From the NCBI GenBank assembly GCA_036877525.1, contig JAZGTH010000014.1, positions 3,670,501-3,734,500 of the forward strand: a stretch of DNA of 64,000 nucleotides, given 5' to 3'. A program made the translations under genes and the position numbers. The stretch is from Chromobotia macracanthus (taxonomy: Eukaryota; Chordata; Actinopteri; Cypriniformes; Botiidae). A model generated the notes under the pieces. That model saw only the letters and a list, made by a program, of their open reading frames with translations, made no database searches and had not been told where the DNA came from. Every line of letters starts with the position of its first letter. The first letter of the stretch is position 1. This document shows, in pieces, positions 50,126 to 62,284 of the stretch.

Positions 50126-50354
50126 CAAAGTAACAGAGAACATTGGCTAACATTCTTTAAACGTTCTAATTTATCTTAAACTTCTCGCAGAAACATTAGT
50201 TATATATCATATGTTTAAAAAACGTTATTCTCGGGTAGTTTGTGGAATGTTGATACAACATCTAAAAACTGGATGTTTTGAACGCTCCTAAAACGTTTAA
50301 TATTAATTGGAAACATTAAGTAAACGTTCTCACAAACTAAAATTGATAGCTGGT
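50126..50354 (-). mobile_element. Family A miniature transposon, copy 15
   Basis: Decayed start (AACAGAGAACATTGGCTAAC), internal GGATGTTTTGAACGCTCC block, and end AAAATTGATAGCTGG. About 230 bp. Confidence 0.8.
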
Positions 50355-51745
50355 TACATATGTGTATTGGATGATTGTATATGGTTGTTGTGTTTTAAAT
50401 TTGGATCAAGACTGTATGTAATTGATCTAAATTTAAAATGTAACAATCCACAATCACACAAAATTGTACAAGAATGTTCAAAAACCTCCTTCAGACTGAT
50501 TGACTATATTAATGGAGTCTGAGATGACTGCTCACACCCACAGTTTAACGCAGAACACTGTCTTGGCAGTCTAATGAGCCAACCGCCAGAACCGGCATAA
50601 TGAACATAGTCCTACGCTTCATCCACAACCTCATTTGAGTTTTACCCAGAGAAACTTCCCTCTGAGCCTGGTGGGAGAAAGATGGAGAAAGTGAGAAAGA
50701 CAGGAAGTAGAATTTAGGCCACTTAAGAGTCTGAAGGCATTTAACAAACACATCACACTCCTCGTTACAGAGGCGGATTTGACATGCCAGGTTTTCTGTC
50801 TATCCTCATTGCTTCTCTGCCTCTCAGAAGGATTTGGGTGCCTGTGTGCTTTATTTGATTCTCCAGCTGGGAAAGAGAGTGAGTGAGACAGAAAGAGAGA
50901 CAGATAGTGTACACTCACTGGGTGCATTAAGGCTTCCTGCCAAATCTTTTATTAGCATCTCGTTTTTCAGTCCTGTCGTTTTGATTCTTTGCGCTCATTG
51001 GCCAGTGACCCCTCCAGATCTCAGTGCCATGCTACCGACTTCCTGTTTTCTTTTGGCCTCATCGACCAACATCAATTTCCTCCTCCCTCTTTCTCTCAAT
51101 CTACTGCACTCAGCCAGCGGGGGCAGATGGAGTATGTGATGGTACAGGATACCAGTTACAAATCAGCCCTTATGTCATGATTAAAAACGACATCTAAACT
51201 AGATGTAAAACATGGAATCAGATCAAACTAACAAAGCAAACTAATACTAAAAAATGAACTTAGTATGAAGACCACAATTTAACAGTTTAAATTTCAGTAC
51301 TCACAACAACAGGTGATCTTTAGTTGAACATGACATGAAAACGGCAGATCACTAATATATAAAATCAACAGCATGTTAGCTTTTACAAATCTGTGCTCAT
51401 TGGCCTGTTACTGGAACAGGAGTGACACTGAGGGGTGATGTGGCGCGGGGGGACGTGACAGGGCTGAATCACAGTGGGGTGGGAATGGTGAACAAAGACT
51501 CTGTGTGGAGTTTGATACGGTCGCTCAGCGTGGGCAGGGCAGCATCAGAGAACGCACACCTGTACCATGGAAAACTGGGGCACAGTTGGTAGGGGATGTG
51601 TGTAGTCGCCCTTGTACTTTTAAGGCTTATAAAGCAGCTAAAAGGGCCCTCCAGGTTTTTATTACATACTGCTGCCACACCTGTGTGTGTGTAGGGATGA
51701 ATGTATCACCACAGATATCTCTTCTACTCTTTCAGGTGTAAAATA
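50355..51745 (-). other. Intron sequence
   Basis: Contains several pyrimidine-tract plus AG combinations on the minus strand (for example near 50870 and 50670), but no adjoining segment encodes a recognisable protocadherin sequence. Confidence 0.4.
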
Positions 51746-52066
51746 CAGTGGGGTTCAAAAGTCTGAGATCATTAGTGAAACTGCTTTAAAACTTATTCTC
51801 AGCAAATTATATAATCAGCATAACAATCTGAGCGAAACATTTGAAACGTAAAAAAATAATACAAATGACATCTTGTGTGCTTCAACATAAGCCGGGAAAT
51901 CTGACCTTTGCGCAAAGGGGTTAACATGAGAATCTTAATAGGAATCTTAAAGTTTCTTATTAATTTCATGTTCATTTGTTTTGAACATTTCTACATTACA
52001 ATTCTGAAACTTTCTGTAAAAGTTTAATTAAACTCAATGTTGTCTCAGACTTTCAGACCTCAATTT
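51746..52066. mobile_element. Mariner/Tc1-like miniature element
   Basis: Left end CAGTGGGGTTCAAAAGTCTG lies next to TA. The right end (TCAGACTTTCAGACCTCAAT) is its imperfect reverse complement, also near TA. CAGTGGGG-type ends with TA targets are typical of fish Tc1/mariner derivatives. About 320 bp, non-coding. Confidence 0.6.
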
Positions 52067-52074
52067 ATGTCAAC

Positions 52075-52368
52075 ACAGCTTACAGTTTTAGGTTGTTTCC
52101 CTTTCTATTAAAAAAAAAAACAAAATATTAAAAATGTTATTTAGAAAGTTCTAAGCTCGTTCAGTTTTTTAGACATTGTATTACCTTATTGCTTGGTTAT
52201 AAGAACATTTCTTAAACATTTTAAAATCATTTTTAAGTCCACTAATGTTTATATATATAAATACACACACACACACACACACACTTTATATAACTTTCTA
52301 ATAATGTTATCAAAAAAAACATTTTTGATAACTTTATAAGAACTTTAGAGAATGTTCCCTGTTAGTTA
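52075..52368 (+). mobile_element. Family A miniature transposon, copy 16, with internal (CA)n
   Basis: CAGCTTACAGTTTTAGGTTG start, CTAAGCTCGTTCAGTTTTTT centre, and GAATGTTCCCTGTTAGTTAA end. A CA microsatellite (52262-52283) sits where other copies have a short TATATAA stretch. Confidence 0.85.
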
Positions 52369-52399
52369 ACGCAAGTTCCTTCACTGAGTTCTTAATAGA

Positions 52400-52800
52400 T
52401 CTATAGGTCTAAAAATAAACACACACTACGCACATGCGCTTAAACGTATTGAACCTGAAATCTATGGTTGTGTCTGTTGTCCTAAAGGAATGTCGGCCTC
52501 TCTTTTATTCTTTGTTTTTCGGGATAATGTGTGTGGGGGGGTGGTATGGCATCAAATGCCGATGGACTCCGGGGAGGCTCTTCGACAAGCCTTCAGAAAA
52601 CACAGAGGGAAGGCGGAGACGCTTTAACTAAGCCAAGGACAAATGTCTTTCGATCAAATGCTTCTTTCATTAGGCGTTTACTGAGCCAAGCAGCCGGCAG
52701 CTAATGCCTGGTTAAGTTCCTCTAAGCCGAGGCCTCAGGGTAGCCCGCCTCCAGCGCAGACAACGAACGAGACGGCTCCAAACAAACACACAAAGCCGAA
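52400..52800. promoter_or_regulatory. Candidate conserved intronic element
   Basis: GC-richer, repeat-free intronic block with paired GCCAAG motifs and many CpGs. No frame with protein character. Conservation untested. Confidence 0.2.
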
Positions 52801-53320
52801 TCAATGTCCAATCACATGCCGGACCTCCTTAAAGGAGGAAGTTAGTGAAACGAGACAAAAGCAAAAGATGAAGAATGGTTGTATAGAGGTTAGCGAGAGA
52901 TGTTTTATGCTCTCGCAGCAGGGGCTCAGTCTGGACCGTTGGACTTCAGCTCTCACCTGTGGTGGTAAGATCTCTTGGCCTTTCAAAGAGAATGTGCTAA
53001 TGTTTACAACACACATGAAAGAGACGTTGGGGTGGCTATTTTTACGGCTCGCTGGATATGTCGCATTTCAACAAAGCGTATTCATCAGTGTAGGCATTTG
53101 AGTGTTTGTGTGTTCCTCTGTGTGTGTGTATTGCTACATCGGTGGGCTCAAAGGGAGTGAAAATAGGTCCATTATATGGTGTGTAGTTTTACATATTTAC
53201 CCATAGCACTGTGCCTGGCTACTCTGTTTCTAGGAAAATGCATTACATGTATATCACCTGCATCGTAATGTTCTTCACCAGCAAGAGGACTTAGCACTCC
53301 TGCTTTGATCTCTGTGATCA
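52801..53320 (-). other. Intron sequence
   Basis: A CAGGTGAGA donor-like site occurs near 52958 on the minus strand with no convincing exon before it. Nothing else. Confidence 0.4.
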
Positions 53321-53610
53321 CACACGCACACGCACACTTTGGGTTTTTCAAGTTTTATCCATTATGTCCATAGACATAATGGGTTTTATACTGTACAAAC
53401 TGTATATTCTATTCCCCCTACACTAACTCTACCCCTAAACACAACCACCACAGAAAACGTCCAAAAGATTTCCAAAAAAAGATAATTCTTTATGATTCAT
53501 AAGCTTATGGGGACCTAAAAATGTCTAAATTCACTGGTGTTACTATATTTGTAGGGACATTTGGTCCCCATAATATTGTAAATACCAGGACCACACACAC
53601 ACACATTCTC
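53321..53610 (-). repeat. Fish '(GT)n-GTCCTGGTATT' repeat, copy 2
   Basis: Reverse-oriented relative of 36188-36500: a CA-rich edge, CCCTACACTAACTCTACCCC, GGGACATTTGGTCCCCATAA and AATACCAGGACCACACACAC. Confidence 0.8.
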
Positions 53611-53801
53611 CACACTCTAGAAGGGTTTAGACACAGCTTCAAATAATTAATGTTACAACACAGAGTCTGTTCCAGAATCTGTCTGCCATGTTTGTTTGCA
53701 ATTAAATCACTTCCTATAAGATTATTAATGCTGGTTTTGCCTTCCAGTAATTCTAAGAGCACAGGGAAGCTCTTAGAAATTGTGTGTACCTTTATAAAAT
53801 T

Positions 53802-53840
53802 TGCTATTTTAATTAATTTTTAAATTAATTAAAATAAGCA
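53802..53840. repeat. 39-bp near-perfect AT-rich palindrome
   Basis: TGCTATTTTAATTAATTTTT is followed at once by its reverse complement AAATTAATTAAAATAAGCA, with one base inserted and almost no loop. It includes two AATTAATT (homeodomain-like) cores. Confidence 0.9.
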
Positions 53841-55059
53841 CTAACTTTGACACGTGCAGTATTGGTTAAAGACAAGAATGATATTACAAATCGTAAGATT
53901 CATTAAGAAGATAAAAGCTATAACTTCTTTCACTTAATTTCTGCTGTTTTAGCTGATAAAGTGAACTGGATCCTGAAACCGTTCTTTTTGCTTTTTAATG
54001 GAGGAAAAGTACACTTTTCTCTACAACACTTTTATTTCCATTATCGCACACAAAATTCCCTCCTCAACAAAAGGAAAAATACATCATTCAGTGTCCTTCT
54101 GTTGGTATTGTGACACTCCGGTTAGCCATTAACAGATTACATCATCCTTCTCTTTGTTAACAGATAAAACGGAAACATATTCTGTCCTTTCATCCTATTC
54201 ATCTGCACAGGTGAAGCCTGTGCTACGCTCGTCAAATTAAAAATGTAGAGAAACACAGCCTGCCTGCTGATCTATAAGATCTGAAAAATCTAAAAACACT
54301 CGGCTGTCTTAATGTAACCTTGTTTTCAAACACAAATACAGAGTGGAAACATCACATTCAAATATCCACTAAGCCGGCTTCTGTCATTCAAACCTACTGA
54401 GATTCAATGGTTAAATGGACGGCAGGCAGGAAGTGGGCAGGACACAAAAAACCGTTGCACCACACAAGGATGAAAAGCGATTTCTAGTGATGTCCACCTG
54501 CAAAGAGGCTGCAGAAATGAAAAACGAAGGTGGCAAAAACAGGAGGAGATTTCTGGCCCATCACACACCCTCATGTGTGTGGTAAACATTCAAAAGCTGC
54601 AGTAACACACGGGTGAAAGACAAGCGCACCTGTGTGGGCACTCAGAACAAAACCGGGCTATTACGAAGCCCTGTGAATGAAGACAAACGCTGGAGGTCTG
54701 AAGGAAGTCCTTTGTAATTATGACACAGGAAGTCACACTCGTGCTGGGGGAAGCTTTTGTAATGTATTTCTGGTGTGAGCCGTAGTGCGCTTTCAAATCT
54801 TCATCTGGCCCTTGTGTCTTCATTACCTGTTGCTGCAGATAAAGCTCAGTCCTGGAAAATTAGAAAAATACGCTGCGGGATTCTACAGGTGGGAAATAAC
54901 TGGACGTCGGGTGTTTGCACAGACGTCCAGATCTTCAGTAAATCAAATTCCACTGTTAATAATTACTGCGGCTCATTAAACTGACAAACACGCACACAAA
55001 TCACCTTTTCAGTAAGTGATAAATTAAAGTGACATCTTTAAAGTGACATTGACCCATCA
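53841..55059 (-). other. Intron sequence
   Basis: No transposon family copy and no recognisable exon. Confidence 0.4.
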
Positions 55060-55237
55060 CTGGTGAGGAAAATCTGCAAATCACGAAGACACAAACACAC
55101 ACCCAGAGCAGTGGTCATGACAGATATGCCCAGGGAGCAATCGAGGGTTAGGTTCCTTGCTCAAGCGCACTTCAGTTGCAACCTGACAGCACTGGACTCA
55201 ACCAACAACCTTTTGATTACAAGGCTGAAATGCCCAA
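55060..55237 (-). mobile_element. tRNA-derived SINE, Mermaid-like, copy 3 (decayed)
   Basis: CCCAGGGAGCAATCGAGGGT, TTGCTCAAGCGCACTTCAGT and CAACCTTTTGATTACAAGGC match the body and tRNA-related part of the other two copies. The outer head is lost. Confidence 0.7.
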
Positions 55238-55684
55238 ATGGCAGCTATAAATATTCTTCCTCTTTATTTCCCTCTGTGTATTTACCTCCGTATTCCAGTT
55301 TCTAATAACATAAAACCCTCAAAAAACTATGAAAACAAACCCACCAGTAAAAGAAAAAACAGCAGATAGCGGGATGGTTACTAATTTGATAATTACTTAT
55401 TATATAGGCTATATAATGGCTCTTTCCACAAACAGTGCATGAATGGTGTCCATTGTTTTTTAGAAAGCAATTGTATTGTTATTGTTGTGATAGCAGTCAA
55501 ATAAATTATGACAATAGGTAAAATAAACTATTTACCAATAATAAAATCATGATAAAACTTGAAAAACATCCAGAGTCAAATGATCAGAGACCAATGAAAC
55601 GTTTCAAAAAGTAAAGAAAAAATTTTTCAGGCCCCGTTTAGTACTCCATTCACAGAAAGTGGCAAAAATCTAAACTGAATATTT
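55238..55684 (-). other. Intron sequence
   Basis: Nothing recognised. Confidence 0.4.
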
Positions 55685-55937
55685 TATAACAATATATATA
55701 AATATATGCGAAAACACATATAAAATGTTTTTCTTCAGTTGTTAGTGGAACATTTGAAAAATGTTACAGAATTAAAGAAATGTTTGAATAACGTTCTTAT
55801 AACCAAGCAATAATGTTAATACAACATCTAAAATACTGGATGTTTGGAATGTTCCTAGATTGAAACATCATTTTTAACATTTTTGTTACTTAATGGAAAT
55901 AGAAAAACGTTCTTAAAAATTAAAATTGTTAGCTGGG
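55685..55937 (-). mobile_element. Family A miniature transposon, copy 17 (5'-truncated)
   Basis: Internal GTTGTTAGTGGAACATTTG and AACCAAGCAATAATGTTAAT blocks, ending AAAATTGTTAGCTGGG. The first quarter is missing. Confidence 0.88.
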
Positions 55938-56454
55938 AGTGATCAGGCATGTACAGTGACTGACAGTAACTAACACTCCATTTAAATCACTTCCTGTCAT
56001 GTAAATGTCACTCTCAGTCTACAGTCATTCTCTCTTGTGTTTTTCCACAATTGGATTTAATACTTTTCCACGTGTCATCGCTTTTTCACCGCAATGCTTC
56101 CCCGGAGTGCGGAGGAAGAGGATTATATGTCTGTCAATTATCTCCTCTTCTCCGGCATGTCGCCGGATCATGGTGGTGCAACGCACTAACTAAACAGACG
56201 CGTTCAATGATGTCCAATCACTTATTACTAAATACAGCGGGTGCTATCTGTAGTCCTCAAGTGTACCTGTAGAGTAATGGAGATGCCTTTAACCCCATTA
56301 TGTGATGGAGGGGTGATGGATGCTGGAAAAGAGTGAAAAAAGGAAGAAACTCTAGAAGACCTTGTAATGAAGACAAGCCCACGATAGACAAGAACAGTGA
56401 AGATGGAGGAGGGAGATAATAAGAAATAATTAGACACAAAGAAATAATGTTCCT
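55938..56454 (-). other. Intron sequence
   Basis: Nothing recognised. Confidence 0.4.
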
Positions 56455-56540
56455 GTAGGTCAAATGTTTCCTGTAGCTCAATTTGTAGTGTTTGCAGCAT
56501 AAGATTGTGGGTTCGATTCCCAGAGAACACACATAATGAT
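56455..56540 (+). mobile_element. tRNA-derived SINE head, second type
   Basis: TGTAGCTCAATTTGTAGTG (A-box-like) and GTGGGTTCGATTCCCAGAGA (B box GGTTCGATTCC intact), followed by ACACACATAATG. This matches a short cyprinid SINE head I recognise. It lacks the paired arms of a functional tRNA, so it is not called as a tRNA gene. Confidence 0.7.
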
Positions 56541-57491
56541 CAAATACATAAATGTAAATATGGAGAATGAAGAAATATAAACAAAGGCATAATGACAATA
56601 GAATGACAGCGTAAAAGTGTATTTAATCCAGCTCTCTTATCTTAAACAACAGGAGCTTGTGTGCGTGAGAGAAACATTTAATTCTACGGGACGATTTGAG
56701 CTTCAATGAAGTATTTGATAAATGTAATTGTTTAGTAATGGATCTATTGAAGCTGGCCCTCTCAATGCAAGGAGGGGGGTTATGGGAGAAAGCTGTTGAG
56801 TCTTTTAAGTGGCTTTCAGTAGGACAGGAAGAGAACCCAGCCAGATTCTTCTCTCTCCACACAGCTTGACACACAGCTGTTCCGGTCCTCTAATTTCTCT
56901 CTGACTTTACAACCATCTCTCTAAATCTCTCGCTTTTTCTTCCTCTCTAATGCTCTGTCCACTCATTCCTTTTTTGTTCTAATTCACAAATTGTGATGTT
57001 GAGGAAACGATGCATTTGAGCATATGACAAAGAAAACAAGTGCCTTTTCTCAAAAGCAGCCAATGCTGTTTTCTGATCAAAGCCATTATATGTTGCAATA
57101 ACCCATCTCCATAGCAACGGCTGCGGAGCCCCCACTGTAAACAAGAATGTCTCTAAGTGAGGGCAAATCTTCAGGGGTCCACATATACGCTGTGAAGAAA
57201 ATGCAGCTTAAGGGAGCGTCTTACAAAATGTGACATGAAGAAAGCACATTTCCAGGAACCGAGAGCAAACGTTGACCACTCTAAATGCTTTAAAGTGGGT
57301 ACTTTAGAATTACCAAGGTAACCACAGTTCCCACTAAAATACACATAAAATAAGTTACTACAATGATTGTTCATTCTGTAAATACTGATGAATTCTCTCT
57401 GTCTCTTTGTTCAAATGTTTCTGTCATTTTGTTTAATTTCTGATTTTGAGGACATGAAGTGAAGTTTACCGTAGCATCAGTAAATGGAAGA
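56541..57491 (-). other. Intron sequence
   Basis: Nothing recognised. Confidence 0.4.
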
Positions 57492-57511
57492 AATGGTCTT
57501 TTAAGACCATT
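57492..57511. repeat. 20-bp perfect palindrome plus adjacent direct repeat
   Basis: AATGGTCTT, TT, AAGACCATT form a perfect hairpin. AATGGTCTTTT recurs at about 57520-57530. Confidence 0.9.
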
Positions 57512-58319
57512 AAATAAATAATGGTCTTTTGGTTGAAAAAATGGATACCACAATAAATATGTTAAACTATTTTAACAAAAGATGTGCAACAAAGTGCATT
57601 TACATGCGTTGTTTAAAACGGTCTGTGAAAAGGTACATTCAGAGAAACCATTCAAACATTTTTAAGGCAATAAAAGTCAGGTACATAGCCATAAATTCAT
57701 AAAAAGAATGTTTAAGCTAAATATATAAAAGTAAAATGTAAAGAACAAAATTACCTGATTGAGAGCATAGAGGGAAGACTCTCTAATGTCAGTATCTTGG
57801 TCCTAACACGGTTACAGTGCAAACAGACACACGCTGACCACACGCCTGTCCAGCCCTTCTTCTGTATATCCTGCTTCCACATCCTGCCCCGTTACCTAGC
57901 TTAGAATGTTACCAGCTTTCCGTTTCACTTTATTGAATTAGCATTGACCTTTCTTTTTCCAACGGGCTTATCGCTGTACTGTCTAAAACCCTACCGCTTC
58001 TGTAGCTTTCATAACAATACATATTTACTCTGCTTCATAAATATGATTAAATTAGAAAGAGATGTTTGACTGAAACGCAATAAGACATGCTTAGCCCCCG
58101 TGTTGTTGAGGGACATTCATTTAGAAGTCTCACTTCAATATCCAATTTCAGCTGTTTTGGCTAATTTATTTATTTTGCTGGCGGATCATTTATAATACTG
58201 TTTATCTGGGACATATCTTGGAGTTCTGGGGCTCTGACTTTGTATTGCTTTGGGCCCTATACATCATCACTACATGTATGGGCCCCTCAAATTTTTCCAA
58301 CTTCTTACCAATTTATTTT
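57512..58319 (-). other. Intron sequence
   Basis: Nothing recognised. Confidence 0.4.
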
Positions 58320-58365
58320 TTTTGTTCATGTTTTTTCATTGTTACCATTTTTACAGATTGCAGCT
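58320..58365 (+). mobile_element. Family B solo right end
   Basis: TTTTTACAGATTGCAGCT directly before TTAA (58366-58369). No left half found. Confidence 0.6.
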
Positions 58366-58369
58366 TTAA

Positions 58370-60556
58370 ACACATAAAATGATATTTTGATATCTTGATA
58401 TCTAAATAAATATCGATACATTTCCATTATTATTTACTATTCACCAATAAATCACAATGATATCAACAACGACCAAACAAAATCCTGTATGTGTTTCAAT
58501 GTGGCACTTTAAGATTAAGGTCAAAGATTAGGGGATTTACACAGGATAAAGAAAGGGATTATACAGTTTAACAATGTTAAAATACAGATCTGAGATTTCA
58601 TCACATCACTTGGGCTGGTAAACCTCATATGACATATATTCAACAAGCAGACAACACAAACTACACGTTACTTAAAGCACAGTTGCTTCAGTAACAGGAG
58701 ATGAGGTGACACATTCCTAAAAGAATGAATACAGGAGATGACAGCTTGTGGTCATAGTAATGGGAGTTGACTGGGATTAGATTTGCTCCACAGCTTCACT
58801 GTTCTGAATTACAGATTATATTTATGACTGTGCTTGTGTCTGTGCCGGAATCAGAGTTGAACTGACCTGTTTACTTAAAGCTCGTGCTAAAATCATATTC
58901 TAGCATTCTTCATGCATTCTCCTTTACATTGCATGTTGGGTTAAAAACAATGGTAGTCTGATTATTGACTGATATGGTAGACTGATATTAGTCAATATTT
59001 TTGTTTTCAGTTTTTCTCAGTGCATTCTGTTAAAATCACCGTCATTAAGTTATTTATAGAATTATGATAAAAATGTGGAAAAAATAATAAACTATACGTG
59101 ACCCTAAATGATTGCCTGATAGTATAGAAAAACATGAACCAGTCCGGTTGGGAATATTTAGAGCAGAGTCTTTTATGGATCAAGGATGTCTCAGACTGGG
59201 GTAGAATACAGAGGTTCATAATTGTACATGGAGGTGTAAGTAATAAAACCCATTGTGCTCACAGTACGAGAGAGGTTGTAAACGCATTCACACTTGCTGA
59301 GCTAAAGCTAATTTAGAGACTGTCTCTCTTCACCACTGGGCTATGAGGTTTACAACAGATTCAAATGAACGAGCAAACTGAACTGATTTTGAGCCAGTCG
59401 TGAGTGGATTCAGAGCGACACCGCGTATGTTGAAGACCCAGGTGCTTGCTCCATGAAGCCCGACCACAGAAAATACTCCCTGACGACAGCCGCTGCACTT
59501 CGATTACTGGTCAATGAACAATGAAGAATGTTCTAGAAACACTTGTCATGTTGATGTAGCAGCTGCACGCCCAACGCGCCGACGGGCTGAGGCGATTTCA
59601 AGAAGGCTGGTAGGAAAACAAAACTCAGAGGTGAATACTCAGACAGCCATCGCCACAATCTGTGTAAAAACAATTTTCGGCGGCACGACCGTAATTGGCA
59701 GCAGTGATAATGAAGCTCAAGCTGAATGTTTGTTTCTTTCAGCATTAGCTGGTGAAAACCTCATAAAACCACAGCTGGTCGAGTCCACAGCTACTCGCTT
59801 TTGATGTTGCAGACAGAAAGAACGTTTTAGGGGGAGAGCTATAGATTTCTCAAATCAGAGCCAAACAAATACCCATTTCACCTGGAGTCCGTCCACACGT
59901 ACGATGATTTTGAGCACAGACCTGAAGCTGTGCAGAAATATGCAACGCTGATTAATTCCTGTGATGTGGACCACATACTGGAAGAGAACAAAGATTTTCA
60001 CTTGGCGCTGCTAAGTTGAATCACAATAAAAATAACTTAAGGTAGCCAACTTAATTATGCTGCCTTTTAAAATCCCACGTTTTGGTCAAATTCTAAGGCT
60101 TGAGGGGTCTGCCCAACCGAAAAAAAGTTTTGCTCAGCAAGAAGGAAAATTAGAGGAAACATGAACATTGTTCCTACCTGTTTAGATCTCATTCATATGC
60201 TATTAGCTGTTGCCTAGCTATAACAACAGTGTTTCTTTCAGTTTTATTGTATTCAGTTTTATTGTATTTGCTTTGACAACACCTGTATCTCAACAAGCAT
60301 CATCACAATCTCCACACAAGCGGTCAGTGCCGTATCGGGCCCAAACTCATCATGTGAGGATGACGGAGAAGATCCGTGGTTCTCTGATCTCCAGGATTTG
60401 CACTTTTAAACAAGACTTGCACTTTTTAATCAAGATTTTAAACACCTTCAGCCCAGATGGCTGCACAGATTTTTTAGAGACTGCAGAAACAAGCCTGTGG
60501 ATGTATAGCTCAAAAAAAGAGCCTAACATATCCACACACATTTACTTTCCATAGTC
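58370..60556 (-). other. Intron sequence
   Basis: The stretch 59400-60000 is repeat-free and contains CpG-bearing sequence with a 96-codon plus-strand frame (59514-59804), which I do not consider coding. It may be a conserved element. Confidence 0.35.
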
Positions 60557-60680
60557 TTCTATTGTTTTTATACACAGCTAGTTATAAACAATAACCTAAC
60601 CCACACTCTAACCCTAACAGAAACCTTTCCGCATTTTTGCAAACCCAATATAGCCACATAAGTAATGAGCACAAGGGGAT
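60557..60680 (+). repeat. Fish 'CTAACCCTAAC' repeat, copy 2 (uninterrupted)
   Basis: TCTATTGTTTTTATACACAG, CTAGTTATAAACAATAACCT and CTAACCCTAACAG run on without the SINE that splits the copy at 14895-15282. Confidence 0.75.
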
Positions 60681-62284
60681 GTACATTTTTAAGATGGAGA
60701 ATCTCCATAATTGATCCACCATGCAGGACTCTCTCTTACTCTCCGTCGTCTTTTTTGTTGATGGTATTTAGCGGCGAGGGTTGTTCCTCACTTAACAGTA
60801 TTCTTCCCGTAATTACACTCACTTGATGCTAACAGCAAGGCAAATTAAAGAAACACTGATACATCCCAATATCTGGGCATGATAAGAAAACACAAATACA
60901 TATGAAGAACAGCATTCCTGTGCTCCTCACAATCCCCCGACTTCCTGTGGTCTGGGGTGAAACTTCCTGTCTGCCTTCTGCTGTGATAGTCAATGGATAA
61001 GATGAGAGTGCATTAGAGACAATAGCTTTCCAATTAAAGCAGCTCTTGCTCTATGATTCCTCAAGATTACCAATGTGACAGTTTAATTAACAAAACCTCT
61101 TATCTTAATTCAGCAGGAAGAAAAGGAGGAAATAAAAGCAACAGGCTGAGGTTATCAATGAAGAACACTCCCACTGCATGAACACAAGCAAACACGATAC
61201 ACTTTATATATCGTGTAGCATCAGAAAGGTTTGCACTACATGTTGTTTAACTTCAGCTAATTCTTTGTTGTTTCTTGACTGGCAAATGAAACAGCATTGT
61301 AATCTGACATAAGTCTGAGTTAATTATATTAATATATACTGCCGTTCAATTTCTCCATGAACTATTATCAAGAATGTAGAAAGGCTCCATTAATAACCAC
61401 ATTAGCCAAAAACGGTGCCAAAAGTCTGAAAAGTCATTTCAGAGAAAACATTTTCAAGAAAGATTACACAAGCTGTAAAAATCTCTCCAAAATGATGTGG
61501 CACGTGTATTATAGTCTGTAAAAAATGTAAAAAAAAAAAACAATGTAAAAAAAGTTAAAAACAGATTTTGTTCTGACACGGTACTCTGTCCTTCCACGCT
61601 AGATTTGTTGTAATATTTTGCTCCATTCACTTTCTTCCTCGTCGATTAGTAGCATTTTATTTCATTAAAATTTTGAACGACGGATCAAATATGTCAAAAC
61701 ACAAAACTGTTTTCTCACCTCCTTTTTTATTTATGCTGTTATTTTCTTCTTTTTCCTCAACGATTCTGTTATCTTCCTAAAAGCAGTAAATAATACAAAT
61801 AATGTGCGATAAAAGGAATAAATAAAAAATAAACACTGTGTCTTTGAACATCTCAAGCTCTTTTATCTCAGGCTGATGCAACATATCTGAGGCAAAATAT
61901 TTTTCATGGTGAAGAAATGTCTGTACATAGAAGCCGTCTGTACATTCATCTGTTTCTCTATCAAATCCCTCCACAAGTACAAATGTGAGGCAGCGTACCA
62001 GAGAGGTCATGCCTGGCTCGCTTAAACGCAGCTGAAAAAAGATGAAGGACAGAAGATGTCACACACAGAACAGGACCTTGAGAATCCTTCATAGCTGTCA
62101 GAACAGGAAGTCGTCCTTTAGAGAACTGGATGGGCAGACAAAAGCATGAGCTCGAGAATGTGGAGTTAACAAAAAATATGAAAGATGACAAAATGTTGAA
62201 TTATGCAAATCTTTCAAAATGTACGCAGCCTCATATTATTCTAGAAGCTTAAACTATAGAGTTTATGGTGTTTTGTGTCTTGAC
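60681..62284 (-). other. Intron sequence
   Basis: Nothing recognised apart from a short poly-A run at 61531-61540. Confidence 0.4.

Noticed and set aside
50545..50927. Minus-strand pyrimidine tracts with AG near 50670 and 50870 that look like splice acceptors
   Set aside because: The following sequence soon meets stops in each frame or has no donor, and none resembles protocadherin.
56455..56540. Possible tRNA gene
   Set aside because: The A- and B-box motifs are present but the acceptor and anticodon arms do not pair. It fits a SINE head.
59514..59804. 96-codon plus-strand frame starting with ATG
   Set aside because: Composition is fairly balanced, but no splice sites, homology or transcript signals are visible. 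Treated as chance or conserved non-coding DNA.
60590..60625. CTAACCCTAAC as possible interstitial telomere repeat
   Set aside because: Only one or two telomere-like units, and the same motif lies in the dispersed repeat at 15210, so it belongs to that repeat family.
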